From Bacteroidota bacterium (lineage in GTDB: Bacteria; Bacteroidota; Bacteroidia; Chitinophagales; Chitinophagaceae), in assembly GCA_947461015.1 (NCBI GenBank), contig CANHIR010000005.1, forward strand, positions 1 to 25,082: a stretch of 25,082 nt of DNA, in the 5' to 3' direction. The notes beneath the pieces are model-generated. The model ran no database searches. It was not told the origin of the DNA and saw only the letters and a program-made list of their open reading frames with translations. This document shows, piece by piece, positions 1-7,767 of this stretch. Positions within the stretch are counted from its first letter, which is position 1. Every line of letters starts with the position of its first letter. A program made the position numbers and the translations under genes.

Positions 1-407
1 GCCTCTAAATAAGATAATTTACTTATAGCAGTTAAATAATCCTGCTGTAATTGAATATAAGACGGATCTTCTAGCGTCGCTAATACAGCTCCTTTTTTAA
101 CATATAAACCAGGGATCAAATTGGTCTTTTTAATATACCCACCCAATGGTATGCTAATAGAAACCATATTACTAGGTGGCACATCCATATGACCGTTTAC
201 TTTAACAATTTTATGTACTGTAGTGTCAATGACAGTACCAATTTGCAAATTGGCATTATTCAGTTGTGCTGTGGTTAAATTAACCGTCTCCCCTTGCAAA
301 CTATCCTGGGCTGGCTTTCCATTTTTTGCATCAGTTGATGTTTTATTTCCAGTACATGATAATAAGATGCAACTCATAAAAAACAAACCCGTTATAAGAT
401 ATTTCAT
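1..407 (-). CDS. RND efflux periplasmic adaptor (CzcB-like lipoprotein), 3' end outside window
   Basis: Membrane-fusion protein that would link the RND pump encoded just upstream to the outer-membrane factor in the periplasm. The first 135 codons are visible. The N-terminus is a lipoprotein signal with lipobox LLSC (Cys18), so the protein is probably anchored by lipid. A low-complexity linker follows, then the start of the barrel-sandwich (biotinyl-lipoyl-like) region, with GGYIKKTNLIPGLYVKKG and LATLEDPSYIQLQQDYL around residues 88-125, the usual HlyD/CzcB hairpin entry. The ATG at 405-407 lies 10 bp after the stop of the pump gene, so the two are co-transcribed. The rest of the hairpin, the beta-barrel and any C-terminal metal-binding part lie beyond base 1. 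The family call is firm. The substrate is inferred from the CzcA-like neighbour. Confidence 0.9.
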   Translation of the reverse strand, partial: MKYLITGLFFMSCILLSCTGNKTSTDAKNGKPAQDSLQGETVNLTTAQLNNANLQIGTVIDTTVHKIVKVNGHMDVPPSNMVSISIPLGGYIKKTNLIPGLYVKKGAVLATLEDPSYIQLQQDYLTAISKLSYLE

Positions 408-417
408 AATAATAAGA

Positions 418-3400
418 TTAATTATTTAATGTAATTTTTTCAACTTCAAAAGCGGCCTCATTCAATTGTTGAACATAAACTAAATATTCGCTTTTACTTT
501 GTATGGCCTGATTTACAATCATCACCCATTCCAAATACCCAATTTCACCTGCCTTAATTTTTTTTGTGGCAGCCTCAATAAGTATTTTTGAATTTGGCAA
601 AATTTTGTTCTGATAGGAAGTGACAATTTGCTTATTTTGCAAATACAAGGCAATAGCGTCTTTTAAATTTGACTGCAGCTGTTGAGTGATTGCGGTTTTT
701 TCTAATCTGTTTTGCGTTATTGCTACATTACCTGCATTCACCCTAGCTTTTTGAGCAGAGGTAAATAAGGGTAACCCCAGTCCAACATTAAAAGAAGAAA
801 AACGATGATCTGTGCCAAAATACCTTTCCGTATTCTGCGAGGTGGTTTGCCATCCCATAATTGTTGCCGAATTGAACCCTACATTAATCGTTGGATAAAG
901 TTTGCTTTTCTCTAATTTCAATTGTTGTTCCGATTTTACAATATTTGCCTCTTGTAATTTCAGGAATGGTGTTTGGTCTAAACCCTGCCAATCGGGTAGT
1001 TTATCTATTGTAAATGTAATTTCATTTACAATAGGTTCATAGGGCTTGGCACAATTAATAAGTACATTAAACTGGCTTAAAGCGATATTGTAGTTGGTAT
1101 TTATTAATTGTAATTGATTTGCAATTTGTGACAATTGATTTTCTGCGGTTATTTTTTCAAGCAAATCCGAATTACCTGCGTTAAATTTTTGTTTAGCGCT
1201 TTCTACAAATGCTAAATAAATACTATCCGCCTCCATTAATAAAGTTCTTTTTTGCAACAATACTATTAAATGATAATACTGTTTTTTTGTTAGATACTTC
1301 AACTCAATTTCTTTTTGAACTTTATTTAATGTACTAATTTCAATATTGCTTGTATTTATTTCGCCTTGGTATTTGTAAACGGAGGGGAATTGGATAGTTT
1401 GAGAAATAGAAATTAAGTTGTCATTGTTAAATCCATTTATCTTACCGTAACCAAATCCTAGTGCCGTTTTTTCAATGTCAATGTTGGACTTTTTTAATGC
1501 TTTGTAATACTCCACTTGTGATGCATTTACTTTGCCAAAAGCATTGTTTTTAATTGCACTATCCAAAGCCGCAGGTAAGCTTATTTTTTCTTGGGCTTGC
1601 GCATTGGATTGAAGTAACAAGAATAAACCAATGAAAATGAAGGTAGTCTTCGTTTTTCTAAGGTAGCCTCTTCCTTTCTCAAATAAAATATACATCACTG
1701 GCAAAACAAATAAAGTTAACAAAGTTGAAATAATTAAACCCCCAATCACTACGGTTGCTAATGGTTTTTGAACTTCTCCACCCGCTCCTTTGCTAATTGC
1801 CATTGGAATGAATCCTAGCGCTGGTACAAACGCAGTCATTAGTACTGCTCTTAATTTAGACTTTGTTGCATGTATTACAATTCGTTTTACATCATGCCAA
1901 CCTTCTGACTTTAACCTATTGAATTCCGAAACCAACAATATCCCATTTAATACCGCCACTCCAAATAATGCAATAAATCCAACACCCGCCGATATACTAA
2001 ATGGCATATCTCTTGCCCATAATGCAAAAATACCCCCCATTGCTGACAAGGGAATAGCCGTGTAAATTAATAAACCTTGTTTGGCTGAGCCAAAGGCAAA
2101 ATATAATAACAAGAATATTAGCAAAAGTGCAATTGGCACAACGATACTAAGTCTTTCTTTAGCAGCCGTCATATTCTCAAATGAACCCCCGTAAACTATT
2201 GAATAGCCCTTAGGTAAATTTAGTTTTTCTTTAATTTTAGCCTGTAATTCTTTTACAATACTTTGTACATCCTTCCCATTAACATTAAACCCAACCATAA
2301 TTCTACGTTTAGTATTTTCTCTTTGAATTTGATTGACTCCCTCAATTTGCTCAATACTTGCAACTGCAGACAATGGAATAGGTACTCCTTTTGCAGAATG
2401 AATTGAAAGTTGCTGAATATCTGCCATATTTTTTCTAGCATCTCCGGCTAATCTAACAACCATATCAAAACGTTTTTCTTCTTCATACACCTGCCCTGCA
2501 ACTTGACCAGCAAAAGCTGCATTAACTACTTTATTTATATCAGCAACATTTAACCCATACTTTGCCATGCCGTCTCTGTTATATTTTATAACCACCTGTG
2601 GCATTCCCGTTACTTTTTCTTCATAAATATTTACCGCACCGTCAACCGTTTTAATGATGTCATTGAGTTGACCTGCATACTTAGTTAAAGTGTCTAAATT
2701 CTCCCCAAATAACTTACAAACAACATCCTGCCTTGCTCCTGTCATTAATTCATTAAACCTCATTTGTACAGGAAATTGAAACCCTACAGTAATACCAGGC
2801 ACTTGTTCCAATACCTTAGTCATTTTCATACTTAATTCATTAAATGAAGTTGCTGACACCCAATCTTTTTTGTCTTTTAATATCACCATCATGTCTCCTG
2901 CCTCAAAAGGCATTGGGTCCGTTGGAATTTCGGCACTTCCTATCTTGGTAACAATTTTTTCAACTTCAGGAAAATTTTGCATTAACAACTTAGACGCTTT
3001 TTGCGTGGCATCAATTGTGTTATTTAAATTACTGCCAGTTAATACCCTTGTCTCAACTGCAAAATCTCCTTCCTCTAATTGTGGTATAAATTCTCCTCCC
3101 ATATTTAATAGGATAACTATTGAAATAGCAAACAATGATACAGTTGATAAAATAACTGTTTTAGGAAATTTTAAAACTATGTTTAGTAAAGGTTGGTATC
3201 TTCTTTCCAAGAATTGCATTAATCTGTCTGCTATACTTGCCTTATGATTCAATTTTTTTTTCAAACATAAAGCCGCCATCATTGGAACATAGGTAATGGA
3301 CAATATGAAAGCACCAAGTATCGCAAATGCAATTGTATAGGCCATAGGCTTAAACATTTTGCCTTCAATACCTTGCAATGACAAAATTGGCAAATACACA

Positions 3401-4782
3401 ATTAAAATAATTATTTGACTAAAGACGGCTGACTTAATCATGGAACCAGTGGATTTGCCAACTTCATTGTCCATATCCTCCTGCCCAATACTTGTCATCT
3501 TCCTAAAATGCTTTGCATGTGCAAAGCGATGCAGTATTGCTTCTATTACAATTACAGAACCATCCACAATTAATCCAAAATCTATTGCCCCTAAAGACAT
3601 TAAATTACCCCCTACCCCAAACATATTCATCAAGATAATTGCAAACAACATTGAAAGTGGGATGACCGATGAAACAATTAAACCTGCTCTTATGTTCCCA
3701 AGGAAAAATACCAAAACAAAAATTACAATTAATGCCCCTTCAAGTAAATTTGTTTCTACCGTTTTAATGGCATTGTTAACCATTTTCGTCCTATCCAAAA
3801 AAGGTTCAATTACGACCCCTTCAGGCAACATTTTTTGAATTTCTGCTATTTTTTCTTTTACTCTTTTTACGACTGCCGATGAATTCTCTCCTTTTAACAT
3901 CATAACTACTGCACCCGCCACTTCTCCTTTATCATTAAAGGTCATGGCGCCATATCTTATGGCCGAACCAAATTGCACCTTTGCTACATCTCTAATTAAT
4001 AAAGGGGACCCATTGTCTAATACCTTAACAACAATTTTATTAATATCTTCTAAACTTGTAGTTAAGCCTTCACTTCTGATATATAACACCGTGGGACCTT
4101 TCTCAATATAAGCGCCCCCAGTATTTTGATTGTTTTTTTCTAAAGCTGAAAATATATCTGTGATGGTTAACCCATATGCTTTTAACTGATCCTGCCTAAT
4201 TGCTATTTCATATTGTTTAAGCTTACCTCCAAAACTTGCTACCTCTGCCACACCTGGAGTTCCAATTAATTGCCTTCTTACAATCCAATCTTGAATGGTT
4301 CTTAATTGCATTGCATCGTACTTGTCTTCGTAGCCTTTCATTGGCCTTACTACATACTGATAAATTTCACCTAAACCAGTGGAAACAGGCGCTAGCTCGG
4401 GAGATCCAGTACCAGGTGGTATGTCTTGTTGAACTTTTTGAAGTTTTTCACTTATTTGTTGTCTGGCCCAATAAATATCTATGCCATCATTAAAGACAAT
4501 GGTAATGAGTGACAAACCAAAACGAGAGAAACTTCTTATTTGCTTTGTGCCTGGTATACTACTACAGGCTTGCTCGATAGGAAAAGTAACCAACCGTTCA
4601 ATATCATTTGCCCCTAAAGAAGGAGAAACGGTAATTACCTGAACCTGATTGTCTGTAATATCTGGAACTGCATCAATAGGCAACCTAGTTACTTCGAATA
4701 CACCCCATCCCACTAGCGCAATTACAAACATCCCTATGATTAACTTATTCTTAATAGAATAAGCAATAATTTTATTTAACAT
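418..4782 (-). CDS. CzcA-type heavy-metal RND efflux pump fused to a TolC-like outer-membrane factor
   Basis: Proton-driven exporter of divalent metal ions (Co/Zn/Cd/Ni type). Residues 1-1040 form a full RND pump with TM1 at 12-30, TM blocks near 340-505 and 880-1035, and two periplasmic loops. The heavy-metal RND signature is seen in TM4 as DFGLIVDG at 401-408, with Asp401, Asp407 and Glu414. The segments TDPMPFE (621-627) and QMRFNELMTGAR (673-684) resemble CzcA. The three metal-binding Met of E. coli CusA appear replaced, so copper/silver is less likely. After the last TM comes a basic stretch (GRGYLRKTK), then a second signal-peptide-like segment near 1046-1064 ending AQAQ. The remaining 390 residues are a TolC/CzcC-like coiled-coil domain. 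The usual separate CzcA and CzcC are thus one continuous frame. The ATG at 4782 begins MLNKIIAYSI, as is normal for the family. Confidence 0.95.
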   Translation of the reverse strand: MLNKIIAYSIKNKLIIGMFVIALVGWGVFEVTRLPIDAVPDITDNQVQVITVSPSLGANDIERLVTFPIEQACSSIPGTKQIRSFSRFGLSLITIVFNDGIDIYWARQQISEKLQKVQQDIPPGTGSPELAPVSTGLGEIYQYVVRPMKGYEDKYDAMQLRTIQDWIVRRQLIGTPGVAEVASFGGKLKQYEIAIRQDQLKAYGLTITDIFSALEKNNQNTGGAYIEKGPTVLYIRSEGLTTSLEDINKIVVKVLDNGSPLLIRDVAKVQFGSAIRYGAMTFNDKGEVAGAVVMMLKGENSSAVVKRVKEKIAEIQKMLPEGVVIEPFLDRTKMVNNAIKTVETNLLEGALIVIFVLVFFLGNIRAGLIVSSVIPLSMLFAIILMNMFGVGGNLMSLGAIDFGLIVDGSVIVIEAILHRFAHAKHFRKMTSIGQEDMDNEVGKSTGSMIKSAVFSQIIILIVYLPILSLQGIEGKMFKPMAYTIAFAILGAFILSITYVPMMAALCLKKKLNHKASIADRLMQFLERRYQPLLNIVLKFPKTVILSTVSLFAISIVILLNMGGEFIPQLEEGDFAVETRVLTGSNLNNTIDATQKASKLLMQNFPEVEKIVTKIGSAEIPTDPMPFEAGDMMVILKDKKDWVSATSFNELSMKMTKVLEQVPGITVGFQFPVQMRFNELMTGARQDVVCKLFGENLDTLTKYAGQLNDIIKTVDGAVNIYEEKVTGMPQVVIKYNRDGMAKYGLNVADINKVVNAAFAGQVAGQVYEEEKRFDMVVRLAGDARKNMADIQQLSIHSAKGVPIPLSAVASIEQIEGVNQIQRENTKRRIMVGFNVNGKDVQSIVKELQAKIKEKLNLPKGYSIVYGGSFENMTAAKERLSIVVPIALLLIFLLLYFAFGSAKQGLLIYTAIPLSAMGGIFALWARDMPFSISAGVGFIALFGVAVLNGILLVSEFNRLKSEGWHDVKRIVIHATKSKLRAVLMTAFVPALGFIPMAISKGAGGEVQKPLATVVIGGLIISTLLTLFVLPVMYILFEKGRGYLRKTKTTFIFIGLFLLLQSNAQAQEKISLPAALDSAIKNNAFGKVNASQVEYYKALKKSNIDIEKTALGFGYGKINGFNNDNLISISQTIQFPSVYKYQGEINTSNIEISTLNKVQKEIELKYLTKKQYYHLIVLLQKRTLLMEADSIYLAFVESAKQKFNAGNSDLLEKITAENQLSQIANQLQLINTNYNIALSQFNVLINCAKPYEPIVNEITFTIDKLPDWQGLDQTPFLKLQEANIVKSEQQLKLEKSKLYPTINVGFNSATIMGWQTTSQNTERYFGTDHRFSSFNVGLGLPLFTSAQKARVNAGNVAITQNRLEKTAITQQLQSNLKDAIALYLQNKQIVTSYQNKILPNSKILIEAATKKIKAGEIGYLEWVMIVNQAIQSKSEYLVYVQQLNEAAFEVEKITLNN

Positions 4783-4801
4783 AAATTATATTTCAATAAT
4801 G

Positions 4802-4831
4802 AAAAAAATACAACCTACTTATAACAGGTTG
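4802..4831 (-). terminator. Hairpin with U-tract between small secreted protein and pump gene (attenuator-like)
   Basis: Read on the minus strand, CAACCT and AGGTTG form a 6-bp stem with a 9-base loop, followed after TA by seven T. It lies 16 bases after the stop of the 127-residue gene and about 20 bases before the pump start. The stem has only 50% GC, so it may reduce rather than stop read-through. Confidence 0.45.
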
Positions 4832-4847
4832 AAATGTTGTGTAATGA

Positions 4848-5231
4848 CTAAACTCGGGGAGGTTGAAAGATATTACCCAGATTTATTGAGGCATGTTTAT
4901 TGTCATCAAAGGATGAATATTCATTTGTATTTTCAAAAAAAACAGTATTTATTAAAGTTACTCTAGCAACAAATAGTGTTTCATAATTGGTTAACGAAAT
5001 GTCTCTATTTGAAGTTTTAAAAGGCAATTGCATATCCTGCTGATAATCACTATCAAAAGGTTGAGGCTGGAAATAATGCACATTGATAAACTTGGTGACA
5101 CTAACCCCTTTTTCCATTTTTTGATGGGTTTTGTAATGCTGCACTAATAAAGGAAGTTTAAGCAACTGATACGCTTCCGTAGCTCCTAAAAAGTATACAG
5201 CAAATAGAAATATGGAAATGAAACGTTTCAC
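4848..5231 (-). CDS. Small secreted protein of unknown function linked to metal efflux
   Basis: I do not recognise a named domain. The protein has 127 residues with an N-terminal signal or membrane segment (residues 1-20, ending ATEA), then QLLKLPLLVQHYKTHQKM, a central FINVHYF, an acidic block DSDYQQDMQLPFK near 60-72, and a C-terminus ending IFQPPRV. From memory, short proteins of this layout recur beside CusA/CzcA genes in Bacteroidota without an assigned function; this could not be checked here. It is probably exported to the periplasm. His and Met in the QHYKTHQKM region could bind metal, but that is inference. The start must be GTG at 5229-5231, because the next in-frame Met (residue 39) would remove the signal. 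A TAACTTTA element, a poor match to the -7 consensus, ends 4 bases before the GTG. Confidence 0.75.
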   Translation of the reverse strand: MKRFISIFLFAVYFLGATEAYQLLKLPLLVQHYKTHQKMEKGVSVTKFINVHYFQPQPFDSDYQQDMQLPFKTSNRDISLTNYETLFVARVTLINTVFFENTNEYSSFDDNKHASINLGNIFQPPRV

Positions 5232-5289
5232 CCTATAAAGTTACAATAATATTGGTTTAATTTAAGCTAGACTTCGCCTATCCTCCATA

Positions 5290-5318
5290 AAAAAACCCTC
5301 CATAAAGAGGGCTTTTTT
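5290..5318 (-). terminator. Intrinsic terminator after HMA-domain gene
   Basis: CCCTC (5296-5300) and GAGGG (5307-5311) form a short GC-rich stem with a 6-base loop, flanked by runs of A on the left and T on the right, so it can act in both directions. It begins 13 bases after the stop of the HMA gene on the minus strand. The left arm lies within a tandem CCTCCATAAA repeat (5282-5291 and 5297-5306). Confidence 0.75.
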
Positions 5319-5331
5319 ATGACTAAGCTCA

Positions 5332-5664
5332 TTAATTCTTTTTCTTTCGATCATATTGACAACACTCGTCCAGTTTTTTGTACGCTTCTGCAGATGCTAC
5401 TTTATGTTCCGTATCATACCCTGCTCCAGCAATGGCGGTTTCTATCTTGTCGGTATTGGTTTTTCCTGCGTCAAAAGTTACAGACAACAATTTTGAAACC
5501 TTGTCCCAGGTTGCATTCGTAGCTCCTGCATCTTTAGCCGCTTTTTCAATATGTTTTTTACACATGCCGCAATTTCCTGAAACTTTGATGCTAACGGGAT
5601 TTTGAGCAAATGAAAAACTGCTAATCATTAATAGCATGGCAATGATCATAAAATTCTTTTTCAT
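5332..5664 (-). CDS. Secreted heavy-metal-associated (HMA) domain protein
   Basis: Probable periplasmic metal carrier of the MerP/Atx1 fold. Residues 1-20 are a signal peptide ending FSFA before Gln21. The HMA domain spans about 23-90, with the metal-binding loop GNCGMCKKHIE (Cys32 and Cys35), preceded by VSIKVS and followed by the usual alpha-beta pattern up to AIAGAGYDTEHKVA. The C-terminal tail adds a second thiol site, Cys-Cys, in YKKLDECCQY after a His, which the minimal HMA fold lacks. At 110 residues it is longer than a bare HMA domain (about 70) because of the signal and tail. It is upstream of, and in the same direction as, the efflux operon but separated from it by a terminator, so it is likely its own transcript, perhaps under shared metal control. 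No metal-responsive regulator gene lies in the window. A weak TAATTTTA element sits at 5704-5711. Confidence 0.88.
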   Translation of the reverse strand: MKKNFMIIAMLLMISSFSFAQNPVSIKVSGNCGMCKKHIEKAAKDAGATNATWDKVSKLLSVTFDAGKTNTDKIETAIAGAGYDTEHKVASAEAYKKLDECCQYDRKKKN

Positions 5665-5758
5665 TATTCTATTTTTTTATTTTAATTCATTAAACCGATA
5701 TCTTAAAATTACACTTTTCAGGTTAAAAAAAGGAAATTAAATGACTATTGAATATGAA

Positions 5759-7756
5759 CTAGTTAATGAAATTCCACCAGATACCAACCCTAAACCACAT
5801 GCCCGGTGTAGGATAATTTTGAGCTGTAAAGTTATACGCATTTCCAAAATTTTTGCTGGAAGAAAGCAGGGTGTTCAAATTCTCCAAACGAATATATCCT
5901 TTAAATCGCTTAATCATAAAATGCAAAAAAGCATTTGCAATAGGCCTATTCTGAGTAGTATATACATCCTGATTAAAAAACTGTCCAGTAAATGGCATAT
6001 AACCGTCCGCCTTGTAATTGGTATGATAAATTAATTCTAACCCTGTGGAAAGTTCTAAGTTTTTATAAAAATTTCCTTCAAATGCCAATCTTTGCCTTGT
6101 TAATAAAAATGGGACATGAACAGGTGCTTTTGGATCCAAAATTTGAAGTGTTACCTGGTCATACCAATTCCAGTGTTTGCTTATTTTAATTTTATGCTCA
6201 ATTTGACCTCTTACATAAACCAGTAAATTTCCATATACAGCTGGTTGAAAGCCGGTTGAGAAATAGTTAAAATTTTGTATCATTTGATAACTAGCAGAAG
6301 CCTCCCATCCTAATTTTTTATTGGCCAATACCCCATTTAAAATGGTCGCATTTTCTTTATTAATTGTGTTTAATCCCTTTATTAAAAATTGAGTATACCC
6401 CAGCATATTTTGAGAAGGCGTTCGATTTATGTTTTGAAATGAAAACTGCAAATAAGTGCCTTTTTTTGAAAGTATTCTTGACAAAGAAGCCTGCGCATCA
6501 AAATCACCAGAATGAAAACCATTTAGGTATAATTTTCCAGCAGCATTTAAATCCCATAGCTGACTTCTGGTTTTATTTTTATATACAGCAAACCCATAAA
6601 TATCATAATTATTCCAACCTGTTTTCCCAGGATAGGTAGCAGTAAGCTGGGTATATCCTGCCCCTATTTGCAAATATTGATTGCTATTCATTTTTTCTGG
6701 GAAACTAACCATACTAAATTCATTGGTAAGTACATTCCAGTTGTCTGTGAATTTTATTTTATCAATATTATTTGCAACTAACCCAAAGTATTGAAGATAA
6801 TTAGCTACTGATGGATTGGCATCCCCAAATGTGTATTGATTAGATAGCATTTTAAGCTCGTTTTGGAAACGCAACCTAGGATAAAATAAATGGGTAACAA
6901 TGGTATCCTTGACGATGGAATCCTTTTGTCCAATGTCATAAGTATTTTTCCAAACAATCGTATTTTGGTTGTAGGTTGACCCCGTTGAAATATTAGTATT
7001 GAAAGGATTTCTAAAGGAAGCTCCGCTTAAGCCAAGTCTGGTTTCTAACTCATAAGGATCATTTAAAGATAAACTATCTAATAAGTTGGCATTGACCAAT
7101 CCGCCATTTTCAGAAGAAGCCGACTTATTAAATAACATGACCAAAAAGGACTCATATCTTTTTCGCTTAGATTGGTAATGTGCAGTGATGCGCATATTGT
7201 TTAAATTTGAATGCTGATTTTTCACATTGCCTGGTGCATTGCTAAATCGATATTCAAAAGAAAAATTAAGTTGCTGTTTTTTATTTTGCGTATGCTTCAC
7301 TTCAATCAATTGCTCTCCTTTACTACCTAATAAATAGCCAAATTCCGTATAAGGCCTTGTTGTTTGGTAAAATGGCGTTCCCTCTAAAGTATATAGATAC
7401 TCGTCAAATGCATGATACCCTGCGTCCCAACCTGCATTTTTATTTGCATTAAACAAATAAGATTTACTAGCAGTTCCTAAATTGCCCAAGTTATAGGAGG
7501 TATATTTAAGCGGATAATGAACAAAAAAATCGTTAATGCTTGTATCTAATTTTAAGATTTCATTCTTATTGTAATACTTAAAATACAACGTGATAGAATC
7601 GGCGTTTTTATCTCTTTTTTGTAAAGAATCGGGTGTTTGATTGTTAGCAACCCTTTGCATATTTCCCATATTAGACCCAAAACCTTGTGCATGCAGTTTT
7701 ACTTGTAAGAGTGTTAACAAGAAAATGAAGAAAAATAAAAATTTAAAACGAAACAT
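5759..7756 (-). CDS. Putative outer-membrane beta-barrel porin, Porin_10 type
   Basis: Residues 1-23 are a signal peptide (hydrophobic FKFLFFFIFLLTLL, cleavage near HAQ). The mature protein starts with a short disordered stretch rich in Asn/Gln, then the conserved N-terminal region of the Bacteroidota putative porin family (DSITLYFKYYN, DTSINDFFVHYPL, YNLGNLGTASKSYLF, EYLYTLEGTPFYQTTRPYTE). Alternating polar/aromatic strands follow to the C-terminus, which ends in an aromatic strand, WFRVGIWWNFIN. The length of 665 residues fits the family. It would sit in the outer membrane; its substrate is not known. It is the second gene of a pair with purine nucleoside phosphorylase (11-bp gap), so a nucleoside uptake role is a possibility rather than a finding. 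A function as a non-channel barrel is equally open. Confidence 0.85.
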   Translation of the reverse strand: MFRFKFLFFFIFLLTLLQVKLHAQGFGSNMGNMQRVANNQTPDSLQKRDKNADSITLYFKYYNKNEILKLDTSINDFFVHYPLKYTSYNLGNLGTASKSYLFNANKNAGWDAGYHAFDEYLYTLEGTPFYQTTRPYTEFGYLLGSKGEQLIEVKHTQNKKQQLNFSFEYRFSNAPGNVKNQHSNLNNMRITAHYQSKRKRYESFLVMLFNKSASSENGGLVNANLLDSLSLNDPYELETRLGLSGASFRNPFNTNISTGSTYNQNTIVWKNTYDIGQKDSIVKDTIVTHLFYPRLRFQNELKMLSNQYTFGDANPSVANYLQYFGLVANNIDKIKFTDNWNVLTNEFSMVSFPEKMNSNQYLQIGAGYTQLTATYPGKTGWNNYDIYGFAVYKNKTRSQLWDLNAAGKLYLNGFHSGDFDAQASLSRILSKKGTYLQFSFQNINRTPSQNMLGYTQFLIKGLNTINKENATILNGVLANKKLGWEASASYQMIQNFNYFSTGFQPAVYGNLLVYVRGQIEHKIKISKHWNWYDQVTLQILDPKAPVHVPFLLTRQRLAFEGNFYKNLELSTGLELIYHTNYKADGYMPFTGQFFNQDVYTTQNRPIANAFLHFMIKRFKGYIRLENLNTLLSSSKNFGNAYNFTAQNYPTPGMWFRVGIWWNFIN

Positions 7757-7767
7757 GCATTAATTAA

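Noticed and set aside
2870..3838. Long plus-strand open frames opposite the RND pump gene
   Set aside because: They lie wholly antisense to a gene with clear motifs, have unlikely protein composition and no family resemblance; they are shadows of the real frame.
5665..5758. Terminator after the porin gene
   Set aside because: There is a T-rich stretch on the minus strand but no stem longer than four pairs before it.
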